From assembly GCA_934219025.1 (NCBI GenBank), contig CAKQDG010000001.1, positions 20,889 to 84,888 on the forward strand: a stretch of 64,000 nt of DNA, in the 5' to 3' direction. Positions 55,740 to 64,000 of the stretch are shown here, one piece after another. A program made the position numbers and the translations under genes. This stretch comes from an uncultured Prevotella sp. Lineage in GTDB: Bacteria; Bacteroidota; Bacteroidia; Bacteroidales; Bacteroidaceae. A model generated the notes under the pieces. It was not told where the DNA came from and made no database searches. It was given only the letters and a program-made list of their open reading frames with translations. The stretch's first letter is position 1. Every line of letters begins with the position of its first letter.

Positions 55740-57971
55740 GTGACACAAATAAAACAAAGAAAAATATCGTATATATATATTCTTGCTGCGTTCTTAATGC
55801 TAATGCTGACAGAATGCTCTGTCACTAAATTTATACCACAAGACAAATATCTTCTAAATAAAGTAAAATTAAAATCTGAAGACAAGTCCATTGACTTGTC
55901 TATGTACGAACCATATGTGAAACAAAAAGGGAACACAAAATGGTTTTCCTCATTGCGCATACCCTTGGCAACATATTCTCTCGCAGGAAAAGACTCAACA
56001 AAATGGATTAACAAAACGCTGAAAAATATTGGAGAAAAGCCTGTTATCCTTGATTCTATTCAGACAAGTACGACATGTTCTGACCTTAGGAAAGCTATGC
56101 AGAATGCAGGTTACCTTGATGCGTATGTTACTACAGAAACCAAGATTTCCGGAAAGAAAAAAATTGAACTAACATATATTCTGCATCCTGGAGACATATA
56201 TTATATAAACAAACTCACATACGACATACAAGATGACTGTATAGCAAAAAAAATAAATTCAATTTATCCTGAAAAAGTAAGATTAAAACCTGGTATGAGG
56301 TTTGACGTAAACAAACTTGACCATGAAAGAAAGCTCATAACAACAGCGCTTACCAATAACGGATATTATCATTTTCACAAAGACTACATATCTTTTACCG
56401 CAGATTCTACATGCGGGAAAAAACGTGTAGACCTAACTCTACACATAGCAAAATTCCGTTTGTCCAACAATAGTCATAGTGATACTTTGCATACTTGTTA
56501 CTACATTGACAAAATTGATTTTTCAAGTAGTAACGGAAAGAAAATCAATTTACGCAAAAGTATATTAGAGGAGAACACATGGATGGAACATGGCAATCTT
56601 TTCAGTTCAAGCGCTCTCAAACATACCTACAACAGTTTTGGCAAATTGCAAGCAGTAAATTACACAAACATACAATTCAACGAAAAGCCAGGATCAGACA
56701 AACTTGACTGCAAAATAACAATAAGTCCGGCAAAGCCCAACAGCATAAGTTTTCAACCTGAAGGCACAAACACATCGGGAGACCTCGGAGCGGCAGCATC
56801 CCTTACTTATGAGAACAAGAACATGTTCCGGGGTTCAGAAGTCTTCAGTGTGAAACTGCGTGGTGCTTTTGAAGCAATAACAGGACTTGAAGGTTATCAG
56901 AACCAAAACTATATGGAATATAGCGTAGAGTCAAAACTTCTATTTCCAAGCTTTGTATGTCCTTTCTTATCAAAAAGTTTTAGGCGACGCTCTTCTGCGT
57001 CATCCGAGTTCAGTGTAAGTTACAATATGCAGAACAGACCAGAGTTTCACAGACGCGTTTTCTCCGGTGGACTAAAATACAGATGGACTGACTCGAAACA
57101 AAGGCATCAATATAAGATTGACGTTATAGACCTTAACTATGTCTACATGCCATGGATTTCAAGTACTTTCAAAAAAGATTATCTCGACGATGTCGATAAC
57201 CGCAACGTTATCCTTCGTTACAATTACGAAGATCTGTTCATAATGAAAATAGGATTGGGAATGTCATACAATCATAATCAAAATGCATTTAAGCTGAATG
57301 TTGAAACTGCAGGAAATATCCTGAACGGAATATCACACATTGTGAAAATGGATAAGGATAACAACAACAATTACAAAATCTTCAACATTGCCTATGCACA
57401 ATATGCGAAATTTGACTTTGATTATACCAGGCAAATACCGTTCGACAATAATAACCAGCTTATACTGCATGCAGGATTCGGCATTGCATATCCTTATGGC
57501 AACAGTAAAGTATTGCCATTCGAAAAGCGTTATTTTTCAGGTGGAGCGAATTCTGTAAGAGGATGGACTGTCAGAGGGCTCGGTCCTGGAGGCTTTAAAG
57601 GCAAAGATGGAAGAATAGACTTTATAAACCAAACTGGTGACATGAAACTGGATTTGAATATGGAACTACGCACATTTCTGTTTTGGAAATTTTACGGAGC
57701 CGTATTCATTGATGCAGGAAATATATGGACTTTACGCCAATATGACGAGCAACCCGACGGACAATTCAAATTCAATTCGTTCTACAAACAGATTGCTGCT
57801 GCCTATGGATTTGGACTCCGCATGAATTTCAACTATTTTATACTACGCTTCGATATGGGAATGAAGGCTATAAATCCAGCATATGACACAAAAAAAGAAC
57901 ACTATGCTATCATTCATCCAAATTTCAGCAGGGATTTTGCCTTTCATTTTGCAGTCGGACTACCATTCTAA
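55740..57971 (+). CDS. TamL-type lipoprotein: BamA/TamA family outer membrane barrel with lipobox
   Basis: A 743-residue Omp85-family protein. An N-terminal signal with lipobox MLTEC (C26) is followed by POTRA-like domains (about 45-330) and a C-terminal 16-strand barrel. The barrel has the family's RGW-type motif (SVRGWTVRGLGPGG near 622) and ends in phenylalanine. Lipid-anchored TamA homologues (TamL) are characteristic of Bacteroidota and partner TamB, which is not in this window. The start is GTG at 55740, 20 bases after a TACCTTTG box (55712-55719), so the leader is very short. Confidence 0.88.
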   Translation: MTQIKQRKISYIYILAAFLMLMLTECSVTKFIPQDKYLLNKVKLKSEDKSIDLSMYEPYVKQKGNTKWFSSLRIPLATYSLAGKDSTKWINKTLKNIGEKPVILDSIQTSTTCSDLRKAMQNAGYLDAYVTTETKISGKKKIELTYILHPGDIYYINKLTYDIQDDCIAKKINSIYPEKVRLKPGMRFDVNKLDHERKLITTALTNNGYYHFHKDYISFTADSTCGKKRVDLTLHIAKFRLSNNSHSDTLHTCYYIDKIDFSSSNGKKINLRKSILEENTWMEHGNLFSSSALKHTYNSFGKLQAVNYTNIQFNEKPGSDKLDCKITISPAKPNSISFQPEGTNTSGDLGAAASLTYENKNMFRGSEVFSVKLRGAFEAITGLEGYQNQNYMEYSVESKLLFPSFVCPFLSKSFRRRSSASSEFSVSYNMQNRPEFHRRVFSGGLKYRWTDSKQRHQYKIDVIDLNYVYMPWISSTFKKDYLDDVDNRNVILRYNYEDLFIMKIGLGMSYNHNQNAFKLNVETAGNILNGISHIVKMDKDNNNNYKIFNIAYAQYAKFDFDYTRQIPFDNNNQLILHAGFGIAYPYGNSKVLPFEKRYFSGGANSVRGWTVRGLGPGGFKGKDGRIDFINQTGDMKLDLNMELRTFLFWKFYGAVFIDAGNIWTLRQYDEQPDGQFKFNSFYKQIAAAYGFGLRMNFNYFILRFDMGMKAINPAYDTKKEHYAIIHPNFSRDFAFHFAVGLPF

Positions 57972-58025
57972 ATGGCATAAAAGAAAAGAGACAATATTCT
58001 TCAAAGGACATTGCCTCTTTTCTTT

Positions 58026-58964
58026 TTATGCGTTAATTTTCTTTTCAACAAAATATTTTGGTCTATGTTTTACTTCAAGATATATCTTTCCAATATATTC
58101 TCCCGTGACTCCACATGCAAGAAGTACACTTCCGCCAATAAACCATAAACTGACCAACAAAGATGTCCATCCCTCTATGGTATGCCCGATAAAATGTTCA
58201 TAAAGAGCATAGGCAATTACCCCCAAAGCGACCAAAATAAACATTATGCCAAGATAAGAAATCAAACGTAGAGGTTTTACTGAAAACGATGTTATTCCTT
58301 CTACCGCAAAAGCAAGCATTTTTTTCAAAGGATATTTCGATTCTCCGGCAAAGCGTTCACATCTATTGTAGTATACAGAAGTGGAAGGGAACCCCATAGA
58401 AGCTATTATACCACGCAAGAACAAGTTGTCTTCTGGATACTGCATAAGCGACATCATTGCCCGTTGACTCATAAGGCGAAAATCTGCATGATTATATATT
58501 ATCTTTCCGCCAAGCAAAGTCATAAGTTTATAAAAGGCAAGAGCAGTATTCCGTTTGAAATATGTATCTGTCTTACGTTCTTTTCTTACGCCAAAAACAA
58601 TATCATTTCCTTTTCTCCATGCATCAACCATCTCGTAAATGGCGTTTACGTCATCTTGCAAGTCCGCATCAATTGAGATTGAGGCATCGACATGCTCCGA
58701 GCCCCATTGCAGCCCTGCCCATAAAGCATATTGATGCCCCCGATTACAAGACAATTTCATTCCACCGACACATTCAGTTTCGCAGGCAAACTTCTCAATC
58801 ATTTGCCAAGTATTGTCACGGCTTCCATCATCAACAAAAAGTATCATTCCTTTGTCTATGGAATGTCTTTTCTTCAGTTTATCAAGAACTTCAACAAGAC
58901 GTTTTTTTGTCTCTGCCAAGACGTCCTCTTCATTGTAACATGGAACAATAATTACAAGTTTCAT
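58026..58964 (-). CDS. Family 2 glycosyltransferase, polyprenyl-phosphate sugar type
   Basis: A 312-residue GT2 enzyme with FVDDGSRD at 43-50 and the DxD-type SIDADLQDD at 97-105. Two C-terminal TM helices (about 235-258 and 268-292) match the DPM1/GtrB/ArnC-like class that loads a sugar onto undecaprenyl phosphate at the cytosolic face. It follows the GT39 gene by six bases, so the two likely form a donor-maker/transferase pair. Confidence 0.9.
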   Translation of the reverse strand: MKLVIIVPCYNEEDVLAETKKRLVEVLDKLKKRHSIDKGMILFVDDGSRDNTWQMIEKFACETECVGGMKLSCNRGHQYALWAGLQWGSEHVDASISIDADLQDDVNAIYEMVDAWRKGNDIVFGVRKERKTDTYFKRNTALAFYKLMTLLGGKIIYNHADFRLMSQRAMMSLMQYPEDNLFLRGIIASMGFPSTSVYYNRCERFAGESKYPLKKMLAFAVEGITSFSVKPLRLISYLGIMFILVALGVIAYALYEHFIGHTIEGWTSLLVSLWFIGGSVLLACGVTGEYIGKIYLEVKHRPKYFVEKKINA

Positions 58965-58970
58965 TTTAAA

Positions 58971-60710
58971 TTATTTTTGAATTGAAACAAATTTGTATAA
59001 AGTAAGGTTTCGCTTATCATCACAACTCCTGTGATTAAAACGCTTTATCTTCAAAAGCTTGTATTCAGCGTACCTTTTCATAAAAACAGTTTTGTCTTCA
59101 TCTCCCATTATCATATACCCGCTTTTAGGTCTATTCAAGTCAAGTGGCACAACGCGGTCTTCAAGATAAAAATTCAAAGAAAACTGGTGTATACGATTTC
59201 TTTCACCAGGATACCAACTGCCCCTGTAATCCCAAATGATATTATCTTCAGGAACGATACGACTGATTTCGTTCGCCATATGGAAATCTGACTTTACTTC
59301 AAAAACTCTTGGCAAAACAACTCCATCAAGCATAATATTTATCGAAAATACAATTCCGACCAAACTTAAAGCACAATGCCAGCCACAATCTCTCCTACTC
59401 CATCTGACAAATGAACAAACGCCAAATAAGATAACACTTATAGCAAATAGTACCGAAAAATCCATAGGTGTTGTTTCAAGGCTAACAAGATATGAAATAT
59501 TCTCGGTAGCATGCTTTCCATTGAAAACATTATGCGGAACCGAACCTATCTTTATCATAAAGAATAAAGCCGGAAGCAGCAAAGCAATGGAAGATAGGAT
59601 ATATCCATATAATATTAGTATACGCTTATGATTGCAACATAACCACATGATATACTTTGCAAGAAAATAAGCCAAAAATGGATATATGGGCAACAGATAT
59701 ACACTTCGCTTGCTCTTCGGAATACAATAAAAAATAAAAATTAATACAGAACTAAGGAAATATATCAAATCCATATCCGTCATCCCCTTTATTTTACTCC
59801 AAATCCCCGTCAATCCAAATTCTTTTATATTACTGACTTTTTTTATGTTCAAAACAAAAAGCGACATCACAACAAGAAGTGTATAAGGCAGGAAGCCTAG
59901 TATTAATGTGGCAACATTGTAGATAGCCGGTTCTTCATGTGAAGAATAGACCATCTTACCCATAAATCTTAATACATTCTCCTCATATACAAGATAAAGA
60001 AAAGACTTTCCCCTTTCCATGTATGCAGAATAATACCACAAGAAAGGTAGAATACATGAAAGCAATGCATACATCAGGCATATGCCTAAAGCTTTAAAAA
60101 AATTCTCACCTTTAAAAAGCATATACACTCCAATTACCATACACGGCAGCAAAGCACCTATAGGACCTTTTGTTAAAAAAGCTCCACTAAGAAATAACAC
60201 AATTACCGGAACAAGCCAACGGCATTTTGTTACATACCATCTCTGGAATGAAAGAATACTCATTACAATCAATGCTGACAAAACCATATCAACGCGACAT
60301 GCCATTGCGGCACGATGCACTTCGAATGTTGTAATAGTAACAACACTTGTTAGAAAAGCCAATTTACAATCTATCTTGTTCTTCAACATAAAAATGTAAG
60401 CGGAAAGCGCCATCAAAATTGTGAAAAAAGCTGAGGGAAAACGTGCAGTAAATTCTGTCACCCTACCTGCAACCATAGAACACAAAGCTATACACCAATG
60501 AAAGAATGGTGGCTTATAGGCTATATCAACACCATTGTTTACAGGAGAGATCCAATCTCCTGATTTCAACATCGATAATGCCACAATAGCTTCCCTAGGT
60601 TCCCCTTTTGTATTGAATAAGGAGGAGCCTAAAAACAAAACAAGCGACACGACCGAAATAAGTAACAAAAGTAATAACAAAAGACGCTGTCGATTTTCAA
60701 ATATTTTCAT
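58971..60710 (-). CDS. ArnT-like (GT39/GT83) membrane glycosyltransferase
   Basis: A 579-residue protein with 11-12 TM helices. The first periplasmic loop carries GEPREAIVALSMLKSGDW near 36-53, equivalent to the catalytic-acid loop of ArnT-type enzymes that move a sugar from a polyprenyl phosphate to lipid A or another periplasmic acceptor. The C-terminal about 130 residues are a soluble periplasmic domain. Only a -7-like TACCTTTG (60732-60739, minus) is seen upstream. Confidence 0.88.
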   Translation of the reverse strand: MKIFENRQRLLLLLLLLISVVSLVLFLGSSLFNTKGEPREAIVALSMLKSGDWISPVNNGVDIAYKPPFFHWCIALCSMVAGRVTEFTARFPSAFFTILMALSAYIFMLKNKIDCKLAFLTSVVTITTFEVHRAAMACRVDMVLSALIVMSILSFQRWYVTKCRWLVPVIVLFLSGAFLTKGPIGALLPCMVIGVYMLFKGENFFKALGICLMYALLSCILPFLWYYSAYMERGKSFLYLVYEENVLRFMGKMVYSSHEEPAIYNVATLILGFLPYTLLVVMSLFVLNIKKVSNIKEFGLTGIWSKIKGMTDMDLIYFLSSVLIFIFYCIPKSKRSVYLLPIYPFLAYFLAKYIMWLCCNHKRILILYGYILSSIALLLPALFFMIKIGSVPHNVFNGKHATENISYLVSLETTPMDFSVLFAISVILFGVCSFVRWSRRDCGWHCALSLVGIVFSINIMLDGVVLPRVFEVKSDFHMANEISRIVPEDNIIWDYRGSWYPGERNRIHQFSLNFYLEDRVVPLDLNRPKSGYMIMGDEDKTVFMKRYAEYKLLKIKRFNHRSCDDKRNLTLYKFVSIQK

Positions 60711-60822
60711 ATTATATGATTGTTTATTTTACAAAGGTAATAAAAGCAAATCAAATATTTTGCATAATTCAAAAGAATATCTGTTTTATATATTAACTTT
60801 GCATTTTTAAACAAATAAAAAA

Positions 60823-61182
60823 ATGGGAAGAAACAAATATTCTGAAAGGGAAATAAATGAAATTGGTAAATTGCTGAGACTGAAAAATTCGGCAAACAGA
60901 GCAAGACAAAAGGAAATCCGCCATACTCTAAGGACAGAATACGAATTCAATATTTCTGACTTCAACGAACCGGGTAAAGCCTTTGGAGATAAAGAACTTA
61001 TGGAAGCAATACATCATGGAGCGATACGCATTCTTGACAATGCCACAATAGAGTCTATGAAGGAAAAAAGAGCACGCGACAAAGAACGTGACAAAGCTGA
61101 AGAATTAAGGCAAGCAATAGAAACTGGAGAACAAACAGATTGGAAACAAGCCTTAAAAGAATGGGAAGAGGCAGGAATTTAG
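60823..61182 (+). CDS. Small highly charged protein of unknown function
   Basis: A 119-residue protein with about half its residues charged. It opens MGRNKYSEREINEIGKLL, has a central FGDKELMEAIHHGAIR, a Lys/Glu/Asp/Arg coiled-coil-like stretch (about 83-100) and a WKQALKEWEEAG end. It is predicted all-helical and cytosolic. A TAACTTTG box (60794-60801) lies upstream and a perfect hairpin follows, so it is probably a real single gene. I do not recognise the family. Confidence 0.7.
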   Translation: MGRNKYSEREINEIGKLLRLKNSANRARQKEIRHTLRTEYEFNISDFNEPGKAFGDKELMEAIHHGAIRILDNATIESMKEKRARDKERDKAEELRQAIETGEQTDWKQALKEWEEAGI

Positions 61183-61188
61183 AAGCAG

Positions 61189-61228
61189 AGAAACGCCTAA
61201 AATTTCAATATAAATTTTAGGCGTTTCT
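61189..61228. terminator. 17-bp perfect hairpin between converging genes
   Basis: Arms 61189-61205 and 61212-61228 (core aaacgcctaaaattt) with a six-base loop. It lies between the small charged protein gene and the M13 peptidase stop. No long T-run follows, but the A/T-rich outer stem may suffice in both directions. Confidence 0.7.
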
Positions 61229-61237
61229 ATTATGCAT

Positions 61238-63280
61238 TTACCATAAATTCAAGCGTTGCTCCTTTGGTAAGAACATCTTGTCTGTGTTTTTCACCCCAAA
61301 GGCATCGTACCACATATCGATATGAGGAAGAGCACCGTTTACACGCCATCTCCCAAGAGAATGGGGATCACTCTTTGTGCGCTGGCGTATTTCTGCCTCA
61401 GTAATATTGGCAGCCCAAACTTCTGCGTATGCAATAAAGAAACGCTGGTCTGGCGTAAGTCCGTCAATATCACCCAGTGGGGAATTCTTTGTAGCCTCTT
61501 TGTAAGCCTCGAAAGCCACCTGTAGCCCCCCGTGGTCAGCAAGGTTCTCACCAAGAGTGAAACGTCCGTTTGCATTAAGATCTGGCAATACTTTAATAGC
61601 AGAGAAGAAATTGGCATACAAATCAGCCCGCTTATTAAAGTTTTTGCCGTCACTCTCAGTCCACCAATCTTTCATGTTTCCGTCTTTGTCGTAATGACGT
61701 CCCTGATCATCAAATCCATGTGTCATCTCATGTCCTATAACAACACCAATCGCACCATAGTTAAAGGCATCGTCTGCGGTAGGATCAAAGAAAGGCTTCT
61801 GAAGAATACCTGCAGGAAAACAGATTTCGTTTGTAGTAGGATTATAATATGCATTAACTGTTTGTGGATACATTTGCCATTCATCTTTATCTACCGGTTT
61901 CCCGGCTTTAGTCTCAACGGTCCATTTATTCCAAAAACGACGACACTCCTCTATATTCTGATAATATGATTTTGAAGAATCAATATTCAATTCACTCATA
62001 TCTATCCACTTGTCCGGATAGCCTATCTTCACATAAAAGGCATTAAGCTTGTCTAATGCATTTTTCTTTGTTTCCGCACTCATCCAATCTTGAGCTTCAA
62101 TACGTTTTGCCAAAGCTTTCTGCAAATTGCCCACGAGAGTCTTCATACGTTCCTTTGATGATGCCGGGAAATATTTGTCAACATATATTTTTCCTAAAGC
62201 CTGTCCAAGTTGGCTTTCCACCTGACTTGTCGCACGCTTCCACAAAGGATGGTTTTCTTTCCGACCACTCATTGTCTTTCCGAAAAAATCAAAATTTGCC
62301 TGAACTATTTCATCACTCAAATATCCGGCAGCACTCATAATCTGTCCCCATTCCATATAATCACGATATTCTGCGAGAGGCAAATTCGCTATAAGACGGT
62401 CTACTCCACATATAAATTCAAGCTGGCCTACAACAATCTCTTTTGCATCATCAAGATTTATACCAGCTGCAACAAGTTGTTCCGACAGTTTTATATTAGG
62501 GAACTTTCTGCTGAAATCGCTAAGCAACATTTTATGGTAATTTGCTTCCGGATCACGAAGTTCAGTGCTTGACTTGGAAACTTTTGCGAGTTCTGTTTCA
62601 AGTTTCACAACATTTTTCATTTTTGCTTGAGCCACCTTATCTGTGAAACCAAAAAGCTTGAACATTCTCACAATATGTTTTTTGTAAGCTTCACGTATTG
62701 CAACAGTTGCAGAATCATTATCCAAATAATATTCTTTCTGTCCAAGCGTTATTCCACCCTGCACAACATTCACGATATTCATTGCTGCATTTTTCTCGTC
62801 TGCTGCGATATATGTACCGAAGAATTCGTTGTCACCATAAGGGATTAGAGACAGTTGCAATTTAAAAAGGTCATTTATGTTTTTCGCCTTTTCCATTTTA
62901 TCCAATATTGGCTTTACTGGACTTGTACCCTCTGCATTACGTCGCTTTTCATCCATCGCCATTTTATACAGATCGCTTAATTTTCGTTCTACCGTTCCTT
63001 CTGCATAAGTGTTTTCAAGCAACTCCTTCAGGATTTCATTTATCCTTTTGTCATTCTCTTCACCCAAGACGTCAAAACTTCCATATCGAGAATAAGCTGC
63101 CGGCAGAGGATTTTTCTTCATCCAGCCGCCACAGGCATATTGAAAAAAGTCATCTTGCGGACGAATACTATTATTCATGTTTGTCAAGTCAATCCCAGAA
63201 CGCAGAGATTGAGACTGTCCAAACGCGGTTAACGAAATGGATGCAAAAGCAACCATAGGAATAAATCTATTTATTTTCAT
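61238..63280 (-). CDS. M13 family (neprilysin/PepO-type) metallopeptidase
   Basis: A 680-residue exported zinc endopeptidase. The signal peptide is MKINRFIPMVAFASIS with cleavage after AFGQS. Zinc ligands are H517 and H521 with catalytic E518 (VIGHEMTHGF), and E578 in ENLADHGG with the supporting D582. A PepO-type NAYYNPTTNEICFPAGI block comes just before. It probably degrades peptides in the periplasm. The sequence between its start and the transposase is 166 bases. Confidence 0.95.
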   Translation of the reverse strand: MKINRFIPMVAFASISLTAFGQSQSLRSGIDLTNMNNSIRPQDDFFQYACGGWMKKNPLPAAYSRYGSFDVLGEENDKRINEILKELLENTYAEGTVERKLSDLYKMAMDEKRRNAEGTSPVKPILDKMEKAKNINDLFKLQLSLIPYGDNEFFGTYIAADEKNAAMNIVNVVQGGITLGQKEYYLDNDSATVAIREAYKKHIVRMFKLFGFTDKVAQAKMKNVVKLETELAKVSKSSTELRDPEANYHKMLLSDFSRKFPNIKLSEQLVAAGINLDDAKEIVVGQLEFICGVDRLIANLPLAEYRDYMEWGQIMSAAGYLSDEIVQANFDFFGKTMSGRKENHPLWKRATSQVESQLGQALGKIYVDKYFPASSKERMKTLVGNLQKALAKRIEAQDWMSAETKKNALDKLNAFYVKIGYPDKWIDMSELNIDSSKSYYQNIEECRRFWNKWTVETKAGKPVDKDEWQMYPQTVNAYYNPTTNEICFPAGILQKPFFDPTADDAFNYGAIGVVIGHEMTHGFDDQGRHYDKDGNMKDWWTESDGKNFNKRADLYANFFSAIKVLPDLNANGRFTLGENLADHGGLQVAFEAYKEATKNSPLGDIDGLTPDQRFFIAYAEVWAANITEAEIRQRTKSDPHSLGRWRVNGALPHIDMWYDAFGVKNTDKMFLPKEQRLNLW

Positions 63281-63391
63281 CGTTTATTATTTAATAATTA
63301 ATATTCAAGTTTTCACTATATCAATACTCTGTTAATTCTAACGTAATCGTTTGAAAATGAGGGTGTAATTAACGTAATACAACTAACAATA

Positions 63392-63423
63392 TTTGATTAA
63401 GTGGTTGATTATCAGTAACTTTA
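63392..63423 (+). promoter_or_regulatory. Promoter of the transposase
   Basis: TTTG (63392-63395), 20 bases, TAACTTTA (63416-63423, last base off consensus). The ATG is 24 bases beyond the -7 box. Confidence 0.55.
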
Positions 63424-63446
63424 TAGTTCCGCAACATTAAAGTTAT

Positions 63447-64000
63447 ATGACATCAGAACCACTCAACCAATATACGGAAATCTGCAGAGATGCTATCAAT
63501 AGTTCATCTGCAAAGGTAAGCAAAACTTTCGAGAACCTTCTCTTGGAAATACTCTTATTGTACATGACAATACAAAGAAAGATAAATTTCACTCAAATGG
63601 AGCGCTACGGCACCCATTGCGAGCAGACCTACAGAACGAATTTCAACCGTGGCCGTGCTAAATGCATAGACTGGGTGAAGTTCAACCTTGCCCTTTGTCG
63701 ACGTTACTTGGATATGGATGGCCTATTGGCTATTGCCATTGATCCGAGCTACATCAGCAAGTCGGGTAAGAAGACTCCGCATATCGGTACTTTATGGTCC
63801 GGTTGTGCAAGTTCCATGAAGCATGGACTTGAAATCATGGGACTGGCTCTTGTTGATGTCTATGCCAACAGTTGCATGATGCTGCGCGCCCATCAGACTC
63901 CATCTACTGGAGAGTTGAAACTGCGCAACATGACTCTCGTGCAACATTACATAGCGGTCATCAAGCGTTACAAGAAGGATTTGTTGAAGGTCACCGATAT
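63447..64000 (+). CDS. DDE-type transposase, 3' end beyond the window
   Basis: An open frame from ATG 63447 to the window end (184 codons, no stop). It opens MTSEPLNQYTEIC. The IAIDPSYISKSGKKTPHIG segment near 99-117 followed by GCASSMKHGLEIMGLALVD is the pattern of Bacteroidota IS4/IS5-like DDE transposases, with the first catalytic Asp probably in AIDPS. I cannot name the IS family. Codon use is visibly richer in G and C than the neighbouring genes. Confidence 0.8.
   Translation, partial: MTSEPLNQYTEICRDAINSSSAKVSKTFENLLLEILLLYMTIQRKINFTQMERYGTHCEQTYRTNFNRGRAKCIDWVKFNLALCRRYLDMDGLLAIAIDPSYISKSGKKTPHIGTLWSGCASSMKHGLEIMGLALVDVYANSCMMLRAHQTPSTGELKLRNMTLVQHYIAVIKRYKKDLLKVTD

Larger units (their letters stand above)
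63281..64000 (+). mobile_element. Left part of an insertion sequence (boundary not resolved)
   Basis: The transposase start and its promoter imply that an IS begins somewhere between the M13 peptidase start and the transposase promoter. A nine-base direct repeat, taacgtaat, occurs at 63339-63347 and 63370-63378; whether it marks the element end cannot be decided without the right end. Confidence 0.5.

Overview
The window looks like chromosome from a Bacteroidota species, most likely Prevotella-like (Prevotellaceae). The grounds are promoters of the Bacteroidota form TTTG-N19-21-TAnnTTTG, little Shine-Dalgarno signal, and families typical of this group: Rpb6-type omega, DUF4293, DUF4296, DUF3256, a HU-CCDC81/SPOR protein, a TamL-type lipoprotein, and Rho with a very large N-terminal insert. 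Nearly all of it is ordinary core genome. Accessory DNA is limited to a left-edge acid-sugar gene set, a degraded mobile-element fragment near 23.4-23.8 kb, and a transposase running off the right edge. I found no tRNA, rRNA, CRISPR or phage genes.

Layout. 1-5.6 kb (+): a catabolic operon with a DapA-family aldolase (5' end missing), a sodium:solute symporter, an iron alcohol dehydrogenase, a PdxA2-like dehydrogenase and a DUF1537 acid-sugar kinase. 5.6-10.1 kb (-): mnmA, maf and an OmpP1/FadL-type porin, then a tyrosine-rich exported protein. 10.25-11.1 kb (+): prmA. 11.3-13.0 kb (-): bamD, omega and DUF4293. 13.2-23.0 kb (+): uvrB, pyrG, yidC, an S9 peptidase and an MFS transporter. 23.0-23.9 kb: a strong terminator and a PriCT-like gene remnant. 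23.9-35.9 kb (+): a MORN-repeat protein, a YhcH family protein, glycogen branching enzyme, a membrane protein, TsaC/Sua5, a CBS-domain ClC channel, EngB, an ABC-F ATPase and Rho. 36.0-41.8 kb (-): ileS, a DksA-like protein, lspA, a DUF4296 lipoprotein and a 64-residue ORF. 42.0-43.5 kb (+): a DUF3256 protein and a SprT-like protein. 43.6-53.3 kb (-): yebC, pheT, phosphoglucomutase, gdhA, rsgA, an FHA protein and a HU/SPOR protein. 53.4-58.0 kb: rmlC and a lipoprotein (+), a SpoU methyltransferase (-), and TamL (+). 58.0-60.7 kb (-): a GT39/GT2 glycosyltransferase pair. 60.8 kb (+): a small charged protein. 61.2-63.3 kb (-): an M13 metallopeptidase. 63.4-64.0 kb (+): transposase start.

How the genes work together. 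The left operon has the parts for uptake (symporter), aldol cleavage to pyruvate (DapA-like), aldehyde reduction (Fe-ADH), and phosphorylation plus oxidative decarboxylation of a four-carbon acid sugar (DUF1537 kinase with PdxA2). This set is the best candidate for an uncharacterised pathway. Envelope genes recur (bamD, yidC, lspA, TamL, OmpP1, SPOR, GT39/GT2), as do translation and RNA genes (ileS, pheT, mnmA, tsaC, prmA, rsgA, engB, rho).

Functional names rest on motif recognition by eye; no database search was run. Small-site coordinates were counted by hand and may be off by a base. The most checkable new observations are the acid-sugar operon, a GNRA-loop terminator in the sprT leader, a promoter lying over the assumed start of the SPOR gene, the Rho insert, and the mobile remnant.
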